Part shown: positions 15,470 through 24,348 of the stretch, one piece after another
Position numbering within the stretch: position 1 is the stretch's first letter
Layout of the letters: each line of letters starts with the position of its first letter
Assembly: GCA_017521245.1 (NCBI GenBank)
Contig: JAFXDI010000002.1
Location: forward strand, 1 to 32,289
Length of the DNA: 32,289 nucleotides
Direction: 5' to 3'
Origin: Bacteroidales bacterium
GTDB taxonomy: Bacteria; Bacteroidota; Bacteroidia; Bacteroidales; G3-4614
Position numbers and translations under genes: made by a program
The notes under the pieces: model-generated
What the model saw: only the letters and a program-made list of their open reading frames with translations
Told to the model about the DNA's origin: nothing
Databases searched by the model: none

Positions 15470-18400
15470 CTATACGAATGTTTCAGAGATAATAATTTGA
15501 GGATCAGATATATCTCTATTATTGTTCCGTTGCTCGTTATCTAATGTTTTATACTCTTTTAGTAGAGTATCTATTTCTTTGTGTATATTGTACTCGTCAT
15601 CTTTAATTTTGGTCTTATCTCCTCTGTATTTTCTTGATATGGCTTTGAGACGTCGGGGTAATTGTGTATATATTCCTTCATCGATATATTTAGTTAGAAT
15701 ATTACACTGTTTTTTCAGTTCATCATCAGTTGTAACTTGTTGTATATTCCGTAAAAACTTTTTGGCTTCAAGTGAAGTTTTATCAAGGTCTTTTGTGTTA
15801 AAAGAGTCTGTGTCTGCTGCTTCAGTATATTCTGTTATATATTTACACAGAGCGTTATTTACATGTTTGTAGTGTTGTTCATCGTTATTAAACTTAACTG
15901 CATGCTCTTCGGGGTCAGCTTTTAGTATTTCAACTGCATCTAAAAAATCTATTACCACTGTTGTGCTATTTGTTGCCAAATAATATTCTGTCTTAAAATT
16001 TGATGATATGAATACTAATGACTCTCCGCTGTGTTCGCCTGTATTTCGCATTACTCGGCTTTTTTTAGGTAGAGATTTTATTTTGTAGTATAGTTTCTTG
16101 TTTGAATGATATAGTTCTCTTACTTCTCGTAATAGAGCCATTCTCTTGTCAATATTATCTTTAACATCTGTATCAAACATCTTAAACTCTTTTACAATCT
16201 CTTCACGAGAGTATATTTGTGCATCTTCGCCAAATGCTGAGTGAAATCCTTGCAACTTAACAAGTGCATTTTTATAGAGTTGAATCTCTTTATCGCCTTG
16301 TTGCGAAGGGTAAAACATAAAGTTGTAAATTTTAGGGGCAACCGAGCCAATACGGTTAACACGGCCAATGCGTTGCATTAGTCGGGTTGCATTCCAAGGT
16401 GAGTCATAATTTATTATTACGTTTGAGCGATGCAGGTTAACGCCTTCAGCCAAGACATCTGATGTGATTATTATGTTATACTCTTTTTTATCACTATTGT
16501 AATTAGCGTCAAAGTTCTCTTTAATGGTTTTAATAAGATGTTTGCGATTTTTTGCTGTTACCATTAAAACATCTTTTCTGCCTAACTCCTCAGTAAGGCG
16601 TTTTTGTAGGTAGTTGAGTGTATCAACACTTTCAGAGAATAGTACCAATTTGCCCGATGGGTTTATATCTTTGTCAAAGAATATGTTATTTAGATTATCT
16701 AAGAATTCATTAAACTTAGGGTCGTCTTTTTCTTTCTTCCAATCTTTATTTAAATACTCTAAAATCTCTTTATCGTGTTGAAGCATCTTTAAAAATTCAG
16801 AATCAAATGCCTCTGCTTTATATACTATATCTTCAACTATATATCCTTTTGTAATAGCATGTTCTATGATTTGGTCAAGCTCCATATCTTTTGCTTGTAA
16901 CTCTTTTACTTTTAAATCGGGAGCTATTATTACTTTATCTTCATCAAACATTTTTATCATATCGGTTGTGATACGAAGAAGTGTCTCAAGCGATTTCTTA
17001 AAGGCATGAAAACTGCTCTCTAATCGCTTTACCATGTGTACGCGGTATATCGATGCCAATGTTCGTCCGATATGTTCAGCATTCTTATATTTTTTTCTGT
17101 ATTCAGGCTTTAAAAACTCAACTGCTCTGTAACGTGCATAATTCAACCCTTTTCCTTTAGGGTTATCGTCTGATTTACCGTCGGTAAGTTGTTTTAGTGT
17201 TTCGTAAAAACGATTACTTGTATCCTCGTCTAAGAAATATTCTAATTCATTTGGTGGTAAAATATCTGGGAATGTAATGTTTTGCTCCTTTATATCTTTC
17301 TTGTAATCAGGGTCATTAAGGATATTCTTACGTGTACGACGAACTGTTACTTTATCAATTACTTTGTTACGTATTTGCTCATATATTTCATCTACATCTG
17401 CTGTTACATCTCTTTCTCCACGTTCTCGCATTAACTTTCTGTATTCAGTTATTAGTGGAGAAAAAAATGCTTTTAAGTTTGGTATTCCGTCTATTGTACA
17501 ATTTTGGCTATTCTGAAATAAAAGAAGTTGGTTTAATAGATCTTCTGGGCGGTTATTAAGTGGTGTAGCAGACAAAAGCATTACCTTTTTTTGAGTGCTT
17601 TTGAGAAGCCCAATATTAGCACAGGGCGATTTGCAAATTTTCTGCAATTCGTCATATTTGCCTGAACTATCGCTACGAAAGCCATGTGCTTCATCTACAA
17701 TTATTAAATCAAATTCCTCTTTGCTTTTATATCGGTCTCGTGCGTCAAGGACTTTAGATAAACTTCCATTGGTAATAAATTGGGCTTTATCATTAATCTC
17801 AAATTGTTTGAATGTTTGTTTCCAGTTATCCTCAACAGCTGGTGGATATACTACAAGAATGTTTGTACCTTTGCCGTTTAGTTCAACAAACCGTTTTGCT
17901 ATCATTGTGGCAATCATGGTCTTTCCAAGACCTACAACATCGGCAAGGAACAAACCATTATGTTGCATTAGCATCTGATAACCTTGTATAACGGCATCTT
18001 TCTGATACTTTAAATCTTTTACACCTTCGGGTAATTTAATAGTGAAATCTGATTCAACTTGATCTCCAAAAGTATCAATGAGTACTTTTATATATAGTTC
18101 GTATGGTGAGGGTTGTTTATCTTCATTACATAGATATGTATCGTTCTTACATTTGTCAATGTCTTCGGCTGATAATGGAACGGCATCGTTCCATAATTTC
18201 CAAAATTCATCAGAACAATACTTTACATCATCATAATCTTTCATGGCAACATTAAGCTCATATTGAGGCGGTCGCTTAATGCCTAATCCTGAATCGGATA
18301 TGTTGGAAGAACCCATTATTACCCAACCATCGCTATGCTCGCTATGGTTATCTGGTAAACATAAATAGAACTTTGCATGCAGATTCTTTTTATCATGAAT

Positions 18401-18772
18401 ACGTATTTGAAGCCTTCCTGATACAAGGTCTTCGCACATTTGCAATATGCCTCCTTCTATTTCGGGAGAGTATTGAGCCTTTATAATATCTTCTTTAAAG
18501 CCATTTTGATAGATCTCTTTTGCCTTAGCCTCATTGCCAAGCATAAAAATGGCTTTGTTATGTTTGCGGAAAATATCATCAATATTGATGCCTACCAATA
18601 TTTTTATCTCTGAAATATCGCCTAACTCTTTTCGTAGTTTGAAGTAACCTGATGAACGAAAAAATCCTACAACAGCCAAGAAACGGTTGAAAGTTGCCAT
18701 TTCTGTGGCTATTCCTTTTAATTTGTCGAAGAGAGTGTTGCCTGCATCGTTATTAAAAAACTTTGTACTCAT
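15470..18772 (-). CDS. PLD-domain SNF2-family helicase of the defence locus
   Basis: A protein of 1100 residues. The N-terminal phospholipase-D-like domain has HAKFYLCL near residue 133 and GSSNISDSGLG near 155, one HxK half-site of the PLD nuclease family. A SNF2 ATPase follows, with Walker A ADVVGLGKTM (about 279), IIVDEAHGF (about 360) and LLSATPLNNRPEDL (about 402). The helicase C-lobe contains LVLFSESVDTLNYL and ends with QRIGRVNRIGS (about 802). The C-terminal 250 residues are charged and helical. In DISARM-, HMA- and type III-like systems such ATPases translocate on foreign DNA. Here it pairs with the methylase 61 bases downstream. Its start lies 76 bases after the end of the structured element at 18848-18935, which could attenuate it. 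Confidence 0.9.
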   Translation of the reverse strand: MSTKFFNNDAGNTLFDKLKGIATEMATFNRFLAVVGFFRSSGYFKLRKELGDISEIKILVGINIDDIFRKHNKAIFMLGNEAKAKEIYQNGFKEDIIKAQYSPEIEGGILQMCEDLVSGRLQIRIHDKKNLHAKFYLCLPDNHSEHSDGWVIMGSSNISDSGLGIKRPPQYELNVAMKDYDDVKYCSDEFWKLWNDAVPLSAEDIDKCKNDTYLCNEDKQPSPYELYIKVLIDTFGDQVESDFTIKLPEGVKDLKYQKDAVIQGYQMLMQHNGLFLADVVGLGKTMIATMIAKRFVELNGKGTNILVVYPPAVEDNWKQTFKQFEINDKAQFITNGSLSKVLDARDRYKSKEEFDLIIVDEAHGFRSDSSGKYDELQKICKSPCANIGLLKSTQKKVMLLSATPLNNRPEDLLNQLLLFQNSQNCTIDGIPNLKAFFSPLITEYRKLMRERGERDVTADVDEIYEQIRNKVIDKVTVRRTRKNILNDPDYKKDIKEQNITFPDILPPNELEYFLDEDTSNRFYETLKQLTDGKSDDNPKGKGLNYARYRAVEFLKPEYRKKYKNAEHIGRTLASIYRVHMVKRLESSFHAFKKSLETLLRITTDMIKMFDEDKVIIAPDLKVKELQAKDMELDQIIEHAITKGYIVEDIVYKAEAFDSEFLKMLQHDKEILEYLNKDWKKEKDDPKFNEFLDNLNNIFFDKDINPSGKLVLFSESVDTLNYLQKRLTEELGRKDVLMVTAKNRKHLIKTIKENFDANYNSDKKEYNIIITSDVLAEGVNLHRSNVIINYDSPWNATRLMQRIGRVNRIGSVAPKIYNFMFYPSQQGDKEIQLYKNALVKLQGFHSAFGEDAQIYSREEIVKEFKMFDTDVKDNIDKRMALLREVRELYHSNKKLYYKIKSLPKKSRVMRNTGEHSGESLVFISSNFKTEYYLATNSTTVVIDFLDAVEILKADPEEHAVKFNNDEQHYKHVNNALCKYITEYTEAADTDSFNTKDLDKTSLEAKKFLRNIQQVTTDDELKKQCNILTKYIDEGIYTQLPRRLKAISRKYRGDKTKIKDDEYNIHKEIDTLLKEYKTLDNEQRNNNRDISDPQIIISETFV

Positions 18773-18840
18773 GCTGTTTGCAAAGTTTTAGGGAGAGGAC
18801 TTCGGCAACCCTTATAAAGTAATCCTAAATATAAAGACAT

Positions 18841-18935
18841 AAAAAAAGCGTGAAGCCCTGCACTATGCTCGCTTCACTCCTTGAGGCTCTGGCAAAGCCC
18901 GAATGTCAGAAACGAGCAACGCAGAAACCCCACGC
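18841..18935 (-). ncRNA. Candidate structured RNA element, copy 1 (defence operon leader or sRNA)
   Basis: On the minus strand an 88-nt hairpin is followed by T7. The helices, from outside in, are GCGTG / CACGC (18935-18931 with 18852-18848), CTGC / GCAG, TGCTCG / CGAGCA (18918-18913 with 18871-18866), and an inner GGCT / AGCC whose loop contains TTGCCAG. The unpaired blocks TGACATTC and CAAGGAGT are shared with copy 2. It lies between the likely promoter region and the helicase start, so it may be a leader terminator, or the 3' end of a stand-alone RNA. No Rfam search was possible. Confidence 0.6.
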
Positions 18936-19033
18936 ATGTATGTATAACACTTACTCTATACCAATAGTTACCAATAGTGTATGTGTACACCAATGGCTAC
19001 TTGGTACTTGAGGTATGTATATAACACACCTAC
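18936..19033. promoter_or_regulatory. Repeat-rich region between the two RNA elements
   Basis: It contains TACCAATAGT as an exact tandem pair (18959-18968, 18969-18978), a third ACCAAT, and an inverted repeat GTACaCCAA / TTGGTAC (18985-19007). GTATGTATA-like sequence followed by AACAC occurs near both ends (18937-18950 and 19014-19027). These look like regulator-binding sites for divergent transcription. No TAnnTTTG element is visible, so promoters here must be of another type. Confidence 0.4.
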
Positions 19034-19123
19034 GGGGCATTCACGTTGCTTTGTTTTTTGACATTCTTTTTGAAACTGCCAGATTTCAAGGAGTCAAAAC
19101 CAAAGCGTAGTAAACGCCTTTTT
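19034..19123 (+). ncRNA. Candidate structured RNA element, copy 2 (divergent)
   Basis: It has the same architecture as copy 1 on the opposite strand. The outer helix GGCATTCA / TAAACGCC (19036-19043 with 19111-19118) has 6 of 8 pairs. The middle helix is GCTTTG / CAAAGC (19048-19053 with 19101-19106). The inner helix is TTGAAA / TTTCAA (19070-19075 with 19084-19089), with loop CTGCCAGA. The blocks TGACATTC and CAAGGAGT are identical to copy 1 while the helices differ in sequence but stay paired. It ends in CCTTTTT. The clpC promoter lies 200 bases further on, so this copy is not a clpC leader. Confidence 0.6.
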
Positions 19124-19324
19124 AATATGTCCTACCTCAGTTCAAATTTTCTTATTAAAAGAAATTTTTGATATTGAGGCATTGCGAAATTAAAAAATAA
19201 ATTTTTAAATCCCTAAATTATTTTCTTAAACTTCTAATATTTTTTTATTTATACAAATATTTTTTGATAATATTTATTTGTATCTAAGAACGAAATATTC
19301 ATCCAAAATTTATTTTGATATAAT

Positions 19325-19366
19325 TTGGCACATTATTTGCCGTTATAATTATATATTATATGTTTG
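19325..19366 (+). promoter_or_regulatory. Overlapping sigma-54-like and housekeeping promoters of clpC
   Basis: TTGGCAC-N5-TTGC (19325-19340) matches the sigma-54 -24/-12 consensus, with GG and GC 10 bases apart. The TTTG inside it (19336-19339) is also a perfect -33 element, 19 bases before TATGTTTG (19359-19366), the Bacteroidetes -7 consensus. clpC begins 26 bases after the latter. Dual control by growth and stress is plausible. Confidence 0.65.
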
Positions 19367-19391
19367 TAATTTAAATTGAATTACTAAAGTA

Positions 19392-21914
19392 ATGGAGAAA
19401 GTTTATTCAAAAAGATATAATAACATAATTGGATTTAGCAGAGAGGAGGCTCAACGTACAGGGCACAGAGAGGTTATTCCTGAGCATCTTTTGTTAGGGA
19501 TAATTCGTGAGGGCTCTGGTAGTGCAATTGATGCTATTTCATCTTTAGGTGCTGATATAAATAAAATTAAGAAATCTATTGATGAATCGATAATGATTCA
19601 GGATGCTAAACTATTAGATACTACTGAGATTGGCGTTAGTAGTGTTGTTGATAGAATCTTAAAAATTAGTAACCTTGAGGCTCGCCTTTTAAATTCAAAT
19701 GAAGTTGATAGTGAACATATTTTGTTAGCGATGTTAAAAGAATCGAATAATAATGCTTGTAAATTGTTAGAGCAAGAGAATATTTCATACGGAAAGATTT
19801 ATTCTTATTTAGTTTCATCAAATAAAGAGTCTGTGCAAAAAGATAGTGTTAAGGCGGTTTTCTCGGATGATGACTATGATGATATGTTAGATAAATCAAA
19901 AGAGGATACTCAAAAAGATATTGAGACTGAGAAGGTGTCAAATGCTCCTAAGTCAAAAACTCCTGTATTGGATAGTTTTGGTATTGATATTACTAAATTG
20001 GCTTCTGAAGGTAAGTTAGATCCTGTTATTGGCAGGGATACAGAGATTGAGAGATTGTCGCAAATCTTAAGTCGTAGGAAAAAGAATAATCCTGTATTAA
20101 TTGGTGAACCCGGTGTTGGTAAATCGGCTATTGTTGAGGGATTGGCAATTAGAATTGTAAAGCATAATGTTTCAAGAATATTGTTTAACAAACGTGTTGT
20201 CTCTCTTGATATGGCTGCAATTTTGTCAGGTACTAAATATAGAGGTCAGTTTGAGGAGCGTATCAAAACTATTATTTCGGAGCTAAGCAAGAATAAAGAC
20301 ATTATTCTGTTTATTGATGAAATTCACACCATTGTTGGTGCTGGTAGCGCTCCCGGTACGTTGGATGCTGCAAATATTCTTAAACCTGCATTGGCTCGTG
20401 GCGAGATACAATGTATTGGTGCTACTACTCTTGATGAATATCGTAAAAGCATTGAGAAAGATGGTGCTTTGGAACGCCGTTTCCAAAAAATAATTGTTAA
20501 TCCTACAACTGAGGAAGAGACTCTTCAAATCTTGAGAAAAATTAAGGGTAAATACGAAGAGTATCATAATGTTTCTTATACTGATGAGGCTCTTGAGGCG
20601 TGTGTTAAACTAACTTCGAGATATATTACTGACAGGAACTTCCCTGATAAGGCTATTGACGCTTTGGATGAAGCGGGTTCAAAGGTGCATATTACTGATG
20701 TTGTTGCTCCTAAAGAACTTGAGGATATTGAACTTCAGATACAGTCAGAGTCTTCTCAAAAATTAGATGCTGTTAAAAATCAAGATTTTGAATTGGCAGC
20801 AAAACATAGAGATGCAGAAAAGAGACTTCGTGTTCAACTTAAAGAGATAAAATCAGAATGGGAAGATGAATTGAAGGCTCGTAAACAGGTTGTTGATGTT
20901 GCTACTATTGATGAGGTTGTTGCTATGATGTCTGGTATTCCTTTAAAGAGGGTTGCTGAGGAAGAGAGTCATAAACTTATTAATATGAGCAAAACTTTGC
21001 AGGAGTCAGTTATCGGACAAAATGACGCAATTGATATTGTTGTTAAGGCTATACGTAGAAATAGAGTTGGTTTAAAGAATCCTCAAAAACCTATTGGTGT
21101 ATTTATGTTCTTAGGTCCAACAGGTGTTGGAAAGACATATTTGGCAAAGAAATTAGCGGAGTCTCTATTCGATTCGCAAGATGCTCTTATCAGAATTGAC
21201 ATGAGTGAATATATGGAGAAATTTAGCGTATCGCGTTTAATTGGTGCACCTCCAGGATATGTTGGTTATGAAGAGGGTGGACAGCTTACCGAGAGGGTTA
21301 GACGTAAGCCCTACTCTGTTGTGTTGTTAGATGAAATTGAGAAGGCAAATACTGATGTGTTCAATCTTTTACTTCAGGTTATGGATGAAGGTAGATTGAC
21401 TGACAGTCTTGGTAGATTTATCGACTTTAAGAATACTATTATTATAATGACATCAAACATTGGTACTAAACAACTTAAAGAGTTTGGTCAAGGTGTTGGT
21501 TTTACTACTAATGATGCTGCTAATAATAAGAGTGTTGCTCATTCTATTATTAAAAAGGCATTGAATAAATATTTTGCTCCAGAATTTTTAAACCGACTTG
21601 ATGATGTTGTTATATTCGACAATTTAAATAGAGATTCTATATTTAAGATTATTGATTTAGAGCTTAAAGATTTCTGTAAAAGATTGTCTGATATGGGCTA
21701 TATGTTAAGTTTAACAGATAAGGCTAAAGAGTTTATTGCCGATGCTGGTTGCGATGTTCAATATGGTGCAAGGCCTTTGAAACGTGCAATTCAACAATAT
21801 CTTGAAGATGAGATTGCAGAACTTATGCTCTCAAATGAGTTGCATAATGGAGATACATTTGTTATTGATTATGATGATGTAGATAAAAAAATTATATCTT
21901 CAATTAAGAGATAA
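19392..21914 (+). CDS. clpC: ClpC-type AAA+ unfoldase (ClpP partner)
   Basis: A Hsp100 unfoldase of 840 residues that feeds proteins to ClpP. Two Clp-N repeats lie in residues 1-145. D1 Walker A is GEPGVGKSA (about 239) with [19 protein letters not shown]-like middle domain (about 440-500, [20 protein letters not shown]) marks ClpC rather than ClpA or ClpB. D2 Walker A is GPTGVGKTY (about 575) with [10 protein letters not shown]. The tripeptide VGF in GQGVGFTT (about 699) is the ClpP-docking loop. A linker rich in Asp, Lys and Ser (150-200) is longer than usual. It is transcribed alone and ends at a long hairpin. Its sigma-54-like promoter is shared with htpG and the nuclease-like gene. Confidence 0.95.
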   Translation: MEKVYSKRYNNIIGFSREEAQRTGHREVIPEHLLLGIIREGSGSAIDAISSLGADINKIKKSIDESIMIQDAKLLDTTEIGVSSVVDRILKISNLEARLLNSNEVDSEHILLAMLKESNNNACKLLEQENISYGKIYSYLVSSNKESVQKDSVKAVFSDDDYDDMLDKSKEDTQKDIETEKVSNAPKSKTPVLDSFGIDITKLASEGKLDPVIGRDTEIERLSQILSRRKKNNPVLIGEPGVGKSAIVEGLAIRIVKHNVSRILFNKRVVSLDMAAILSGTKYRGQFEERIKTIISELSKNKDIILFIDEIHTIVGAGSAPGTLDAANILKPALARGEIQCIGATTLDEYRKSIEKDGALERRFQKIIVNPTTEEETLQILRKIKGKYEEYHNVSYTDEALEACVKLTSRYITDRNFPDKAIDALDEAGSKVHITDVVAPKELEDIELQIQSESSQKLDAVKNQDFELAAKHRDAEKRLRVQLKEIKSEWEDELKARKQVVDVATIDEVVAMMSGIPLKRVAEEESHKLINMSKTLQESVIGQNDAIDIVVKAIRRNRVGLKNPQKPIGVFMFLGPTGVGKTYLAKKLAESLFDSQDALIRIDMSEYMEKFSVSRLIGAPPGYVGYEEGGQLTERVRRKPYSVVLLDEIEKANTDVFNLLLQVMDEGRLTDSLGRFIDFKNTIIIMTSNIGTKQLKEFGQGVGFTTNDAANNKSVAHSIIKKALNKYFAPEFLNRLDDVVIFDNLNRDSIFKIIDLELKDFCKRLSDMGYMLSLTDKAKEFIADAGCDVQYGARPLKRAIQQYLEDEIAELMLSNELHNGDTFVIDYDDVDKKIISSIKR

Positions 21915-21954
21915 ATTTATAGTTTTTATTTAATGTATTTCTCTTATAGAAACA

Positions 21955-22027
21955 AAATCAGGTATTAGTAATGGAGTTAAGGGATTTTCCCCGTACCTTA
22001 CGATGATATGCCTGATTTATTTTTTTG
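21955..22027 (+). terminator. Long structured terminator after clpC
   Basis: The outer stem is AAATCAGG / CCTGATTT (21955-21962, 22011-22018), followed by ATTTTTTT. The 48-base interior can form TAAGG / CCTTA (21978-21982, 21996-22000) or, as an alternative, GGGA-TTT-TCCC (21981-21991). This is more elaborate than a simple terminator. The htpG promoter lies downstream, so it is not an htpG leader. Confidence 0.65.
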
Positions 22028-22056
22028 ATATATTTATATATCTAATTTGTTTATAG

Positions 22057-22096
22057 GACAAAATGTCAGTTATTAAAAATTGGCATTTTTTTTGAA
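22057..22096 (+). promoter_or_regulatory. Palindrome and sigma-54-like promoter of htpG
   Basis: GACAAAATGTC (22057-22067) is a hyphenated palindrome identical to one at 12311-12321. It is followed by TTGGCAT-N5-TTGAA (22080-22096), with GG and the -12 GA 10 bases apart. The ATG is 68 bases after the GG. Replacement of GC by GA at -12 weakens the sigma-54 assignment but is shared with 12261-12278. Confidence 0.45.
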
Positions 22097-22149
22097 CATA
22101 TAATATATGTAAATCGTATTATGTATTTTAACAATAAATTTATATAACT

Positions 22150-24204
22150 ATGCAAAAAGGAACAATTGGGGTAACAACGGATAATATCTTCCCCGTAATC
22201 AAGAAATTTTTATATAGTGATCACGACATTTTCTTGCGTGAATTGGTGTCTAATGCTGTTGATGCTACTCAAAAGTTAAAGACTTTATCTTCGTTAGATG
22301 AGTTTAAAGGTGAACTTGGAGATTTAAATGTTAAAATATCAATCGATAGCGAGAATAAAACTCTGACTGTTTCGGATAGAGGTATTGGTATGACAAGCGA
22401 GGAGATTGAGAAATATATTAATCAAATTGCTTTTTCAAGCGCCGAAGAGTTTCTTGATAAATATAAAAATGATGCTAATGCTATCATAGGTCATTTTGGA
22501 TTAGGATTCTATTCTGCTTTTATGGTTGCCAAGAAAGTTGAAATTAAAACTAAATCATACAAAGATGACACAACTGCTGTTATGTGGAGTTGTGATGGCT
22601 CGCCAGAATATGAAATGTCTGAAATAGAAAAAGCAGACAGAGGTACAGATATTATTCTATATATTGATGATGAAAATCAAGAGTTCTTAGAGAAATCTCG
22701 CATTGAAGGTCTCTTGAAAAAATATTGTAGTTTCTTACCTGTTCCTATTGTCTTTGGTAAAGCACAAGAGTGGAAAGATGGTAAATATGTTGATACTGAT
22801 AAGGATAATGTTATAAATGATGTTACTCCTGCTTGGACAAAGAAACCTACCGACTTGACTGATGAGGATTATAAAAAATTCTATCATCAACTATATCAAG
22901 GTATGGATGAACCTCTTTTCTGGATTCACTTGAATGTTGATTATCCTTTTAAACTTACTGGAATACTTTATTTCCAAAAGGTGTCAAATAATGTAGATAT
23001 TTCTCGTAATAAGATTCAACTATATTGTAATCAGGTTTTTGTAACTGATTCGGTAGAGGGTATTGTTCCTGATTTCTTAATGTTGCTTCAAGGTGTTATA
23101 GATTCTCCTGATATTCCATTGAATGTATCTCGTTCATACTTGCAAAGCGACTCTAATGTAAAGAAAATTTCAACTTATATCACTAAGAAAGTTGCCGACC
23201 GCCTACAAGAGATATTTAATAAAGAACGTAAACAATTTGAGGAGAAATGGGATCAAATTAAACTCTTTATTGAGTATGGTATGATTTCAGATGAAAAATT
23301 CAATGAGAAGGCAATGAAGTTTGCTCTTGTAAAAGATACCGAAGGCAAATATTATACTCTTGATGAATATCGCACTCTTATTGAGGCTGATCAAACCGAT
23401 AAAGATGGTAATGTTACATATATTTATGCTACCGATAAAACTGCTCAATACTCATATATTGAGGCGGCTCAAGCAAAAGGATATAATGTTCTATTGCTTG
23501 ATGGACAATTAGATGTTCACTTTATTGGAATGTTAGAACAAAAAATTGAAAAGAGTAGATTTGTGCGTGTTGATAGTAATGTGGCTGATAAACTTGTTGA
23601 TAAGAACAATAATAACGAGGTTGCTTTAACTGAAACTCAAAAACAGATGACAGAGGGCGTTTTCAAATCTCAAATCCCAGAAATTGAGAAAACAAACTTT
23701 ATTGTTATGTTTGAGGCTATTGGAGAGTCAACTCAACCTATTGTTATAACTCAAAATGAGTTTATGAGAAGAATGAAAGATATGTCAGCTCTACAACCAG
23801 GAATGATGAACTTCTATGGTGAAATGCCAGACAGTTATTCTTTGATTATCAATACTGAAAACCCTGTTTCTAAAAAAGTTATTGAGCAAATTGAGGGTGA
23901 GTGTAAAGATGAACTATTGCCGATTATTGATAATATTACTAAACTTAACAACGAAATTGATTCTCTAAAATCTTCTCATCAAGGCAAAAAAGATGATGAG
24001 ATACCTGTTGCAGAGAAAGAGGAGATTAAAACTAAAGAGAATGAAGTGGCAGAACTTCGTAAAAAAGAGAACGATATTTTTGCTAAATGTGGAACTGAAA
24101 ATAAATTGGTTAAACAATTAATTGATTTGGCACTCCTATCAAATAATATGCTAAAAGGCGAAGCATTAAGCAAATTTATAAAACGCTCAGTTGATTTATT
24201 GTAA
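22150..24204 (+). CDS. htpG: Hsp90-family molecular chaperone
   Basis: A cytosolic ATP-dependent chaperone of 684 residues. The GHKL ATPase domain shows IFLRELVSNAVDA (Asn/Glu for Mg-ATP, about residue 33), DRGIGMT (about 80) and GHFGLGFYSAFMV (about 116). The middle domain contains NVSRSYLQSD with the catalytic-loop Arg. The C-terminal dimerisation domain has a charged helical insert (SSHQGKKDDEIPVAEKEEI) before the final LALLSNNMLKGEALSKFI. The N-terminus (MQKGTIGVTTDNIFPVIKKF) is the Bacteroidetes form. It is monocistronic between two strong terminators, next to clpC, with a related stress-type promoter. Confidence 0.96.
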   Translation: MQKGTIGVTTDNIFPVIKKFLYSDHDIFLRELVSNAVDATQKLKTLSSLDEFKGELGDLNVKISIDSENKTLTVSDRGIGMTSEEIEKYINQIAFSSAEEFLDKYKNDANAIIGHFGLGFYSAFMVAKKVEIKTKSYKDDTTAVMWSCDGSPEYEMSEIEKADRGTDIILYIDDENQEFLEKSRIEGLLKKYCSFLPVPIVFGKAQEWKDGKYVDTDKDNVINDVTPAWTKKPTDLTDEDYKKFYHQLYQGMDEPLFWIHLNVDYPFKLTGILYFQKVSNNVDISRNKIQLYCNQVFVTDSVEGIVPDFLMLLQGVIDSPDIPLNVSRSYLQSDSNVKKISTYITKKVADRLQEIFNKERKQFEEKWDQIKLFIEYGMISDEKFNEKAMKFALVKDTEGKYYTLDEYRTLIEADQTDKDGNVTYIYATDKTAQYSYIEAAQAKGYNVLLLDGQLDVHFIGMLEQKIEKSRFVRVDSNVADKLVDKNNNNEVALTETQKQMTEGVFKSQIPEIEKTNFIVMFEAIGESTQPIVITQNEFMRRMKDMSALQPGMMNFYGEMPDSYSLIINTENPVSKKVIEQIEGECKDELLPIIDNITKLNNEIDSLKSSHQGKKDDEIPVAEKEEIKTKENEVAELRKKENDIFAKCGTENKLVKQLIDLALLSNNMLKGEALSKFIKRSVDLL

Positions 24205-24227
24205 TATTTAATAGATTATTCACAGTG

Positions 24228-24267
24228 GAGAGTGTGTCACAAAAATGATACACTCTCTTATTTTTTT
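24228..24267 (+). terminator. Terminator after htpG
   Basis: Arms GAGAGTGTGTCA (24228-24239) and TGATACACTCTC (24246-24257) pair with one mismatch around a 6-base loop and are followed by TTATTTTTTTATT. Confidence 0.9.
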
Positions 24268-24311
24268 ATTCATATATAATTTATAAATTTTCTCAATATA
24301 TTTTTTAGAAC

Positions 24312-24319
24312 TAACTTTG
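24312..24319 (+). promoter_or_regulatory. Promoter of the FNT-def-chr-folC operon
   Basis: TAACTTTG followed by C matches the Bacteroidetes -7 consensus exactly and lies 30 bases upstream of the first ATG (24349). The -33 region is only T-rich. Confidence 0.6.
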
Positions 24320-24348
24320 CATAAAATTTAAAAGAATAGAGATTATAT

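Noticed and set aside
11424..18772. Assignment as BREX, DISARM or type I restriction-modification
   Set aside because: No pglZ, brxC, drmA, drmB or hsdS homologue is present; only the helicase and methylase are shared with these systems.
8565..19391. CRISPR array
   Set aside because: No regularly spaced repeats of 25-40 bp are present; the repeats found are few, irregular or hairpin-type.
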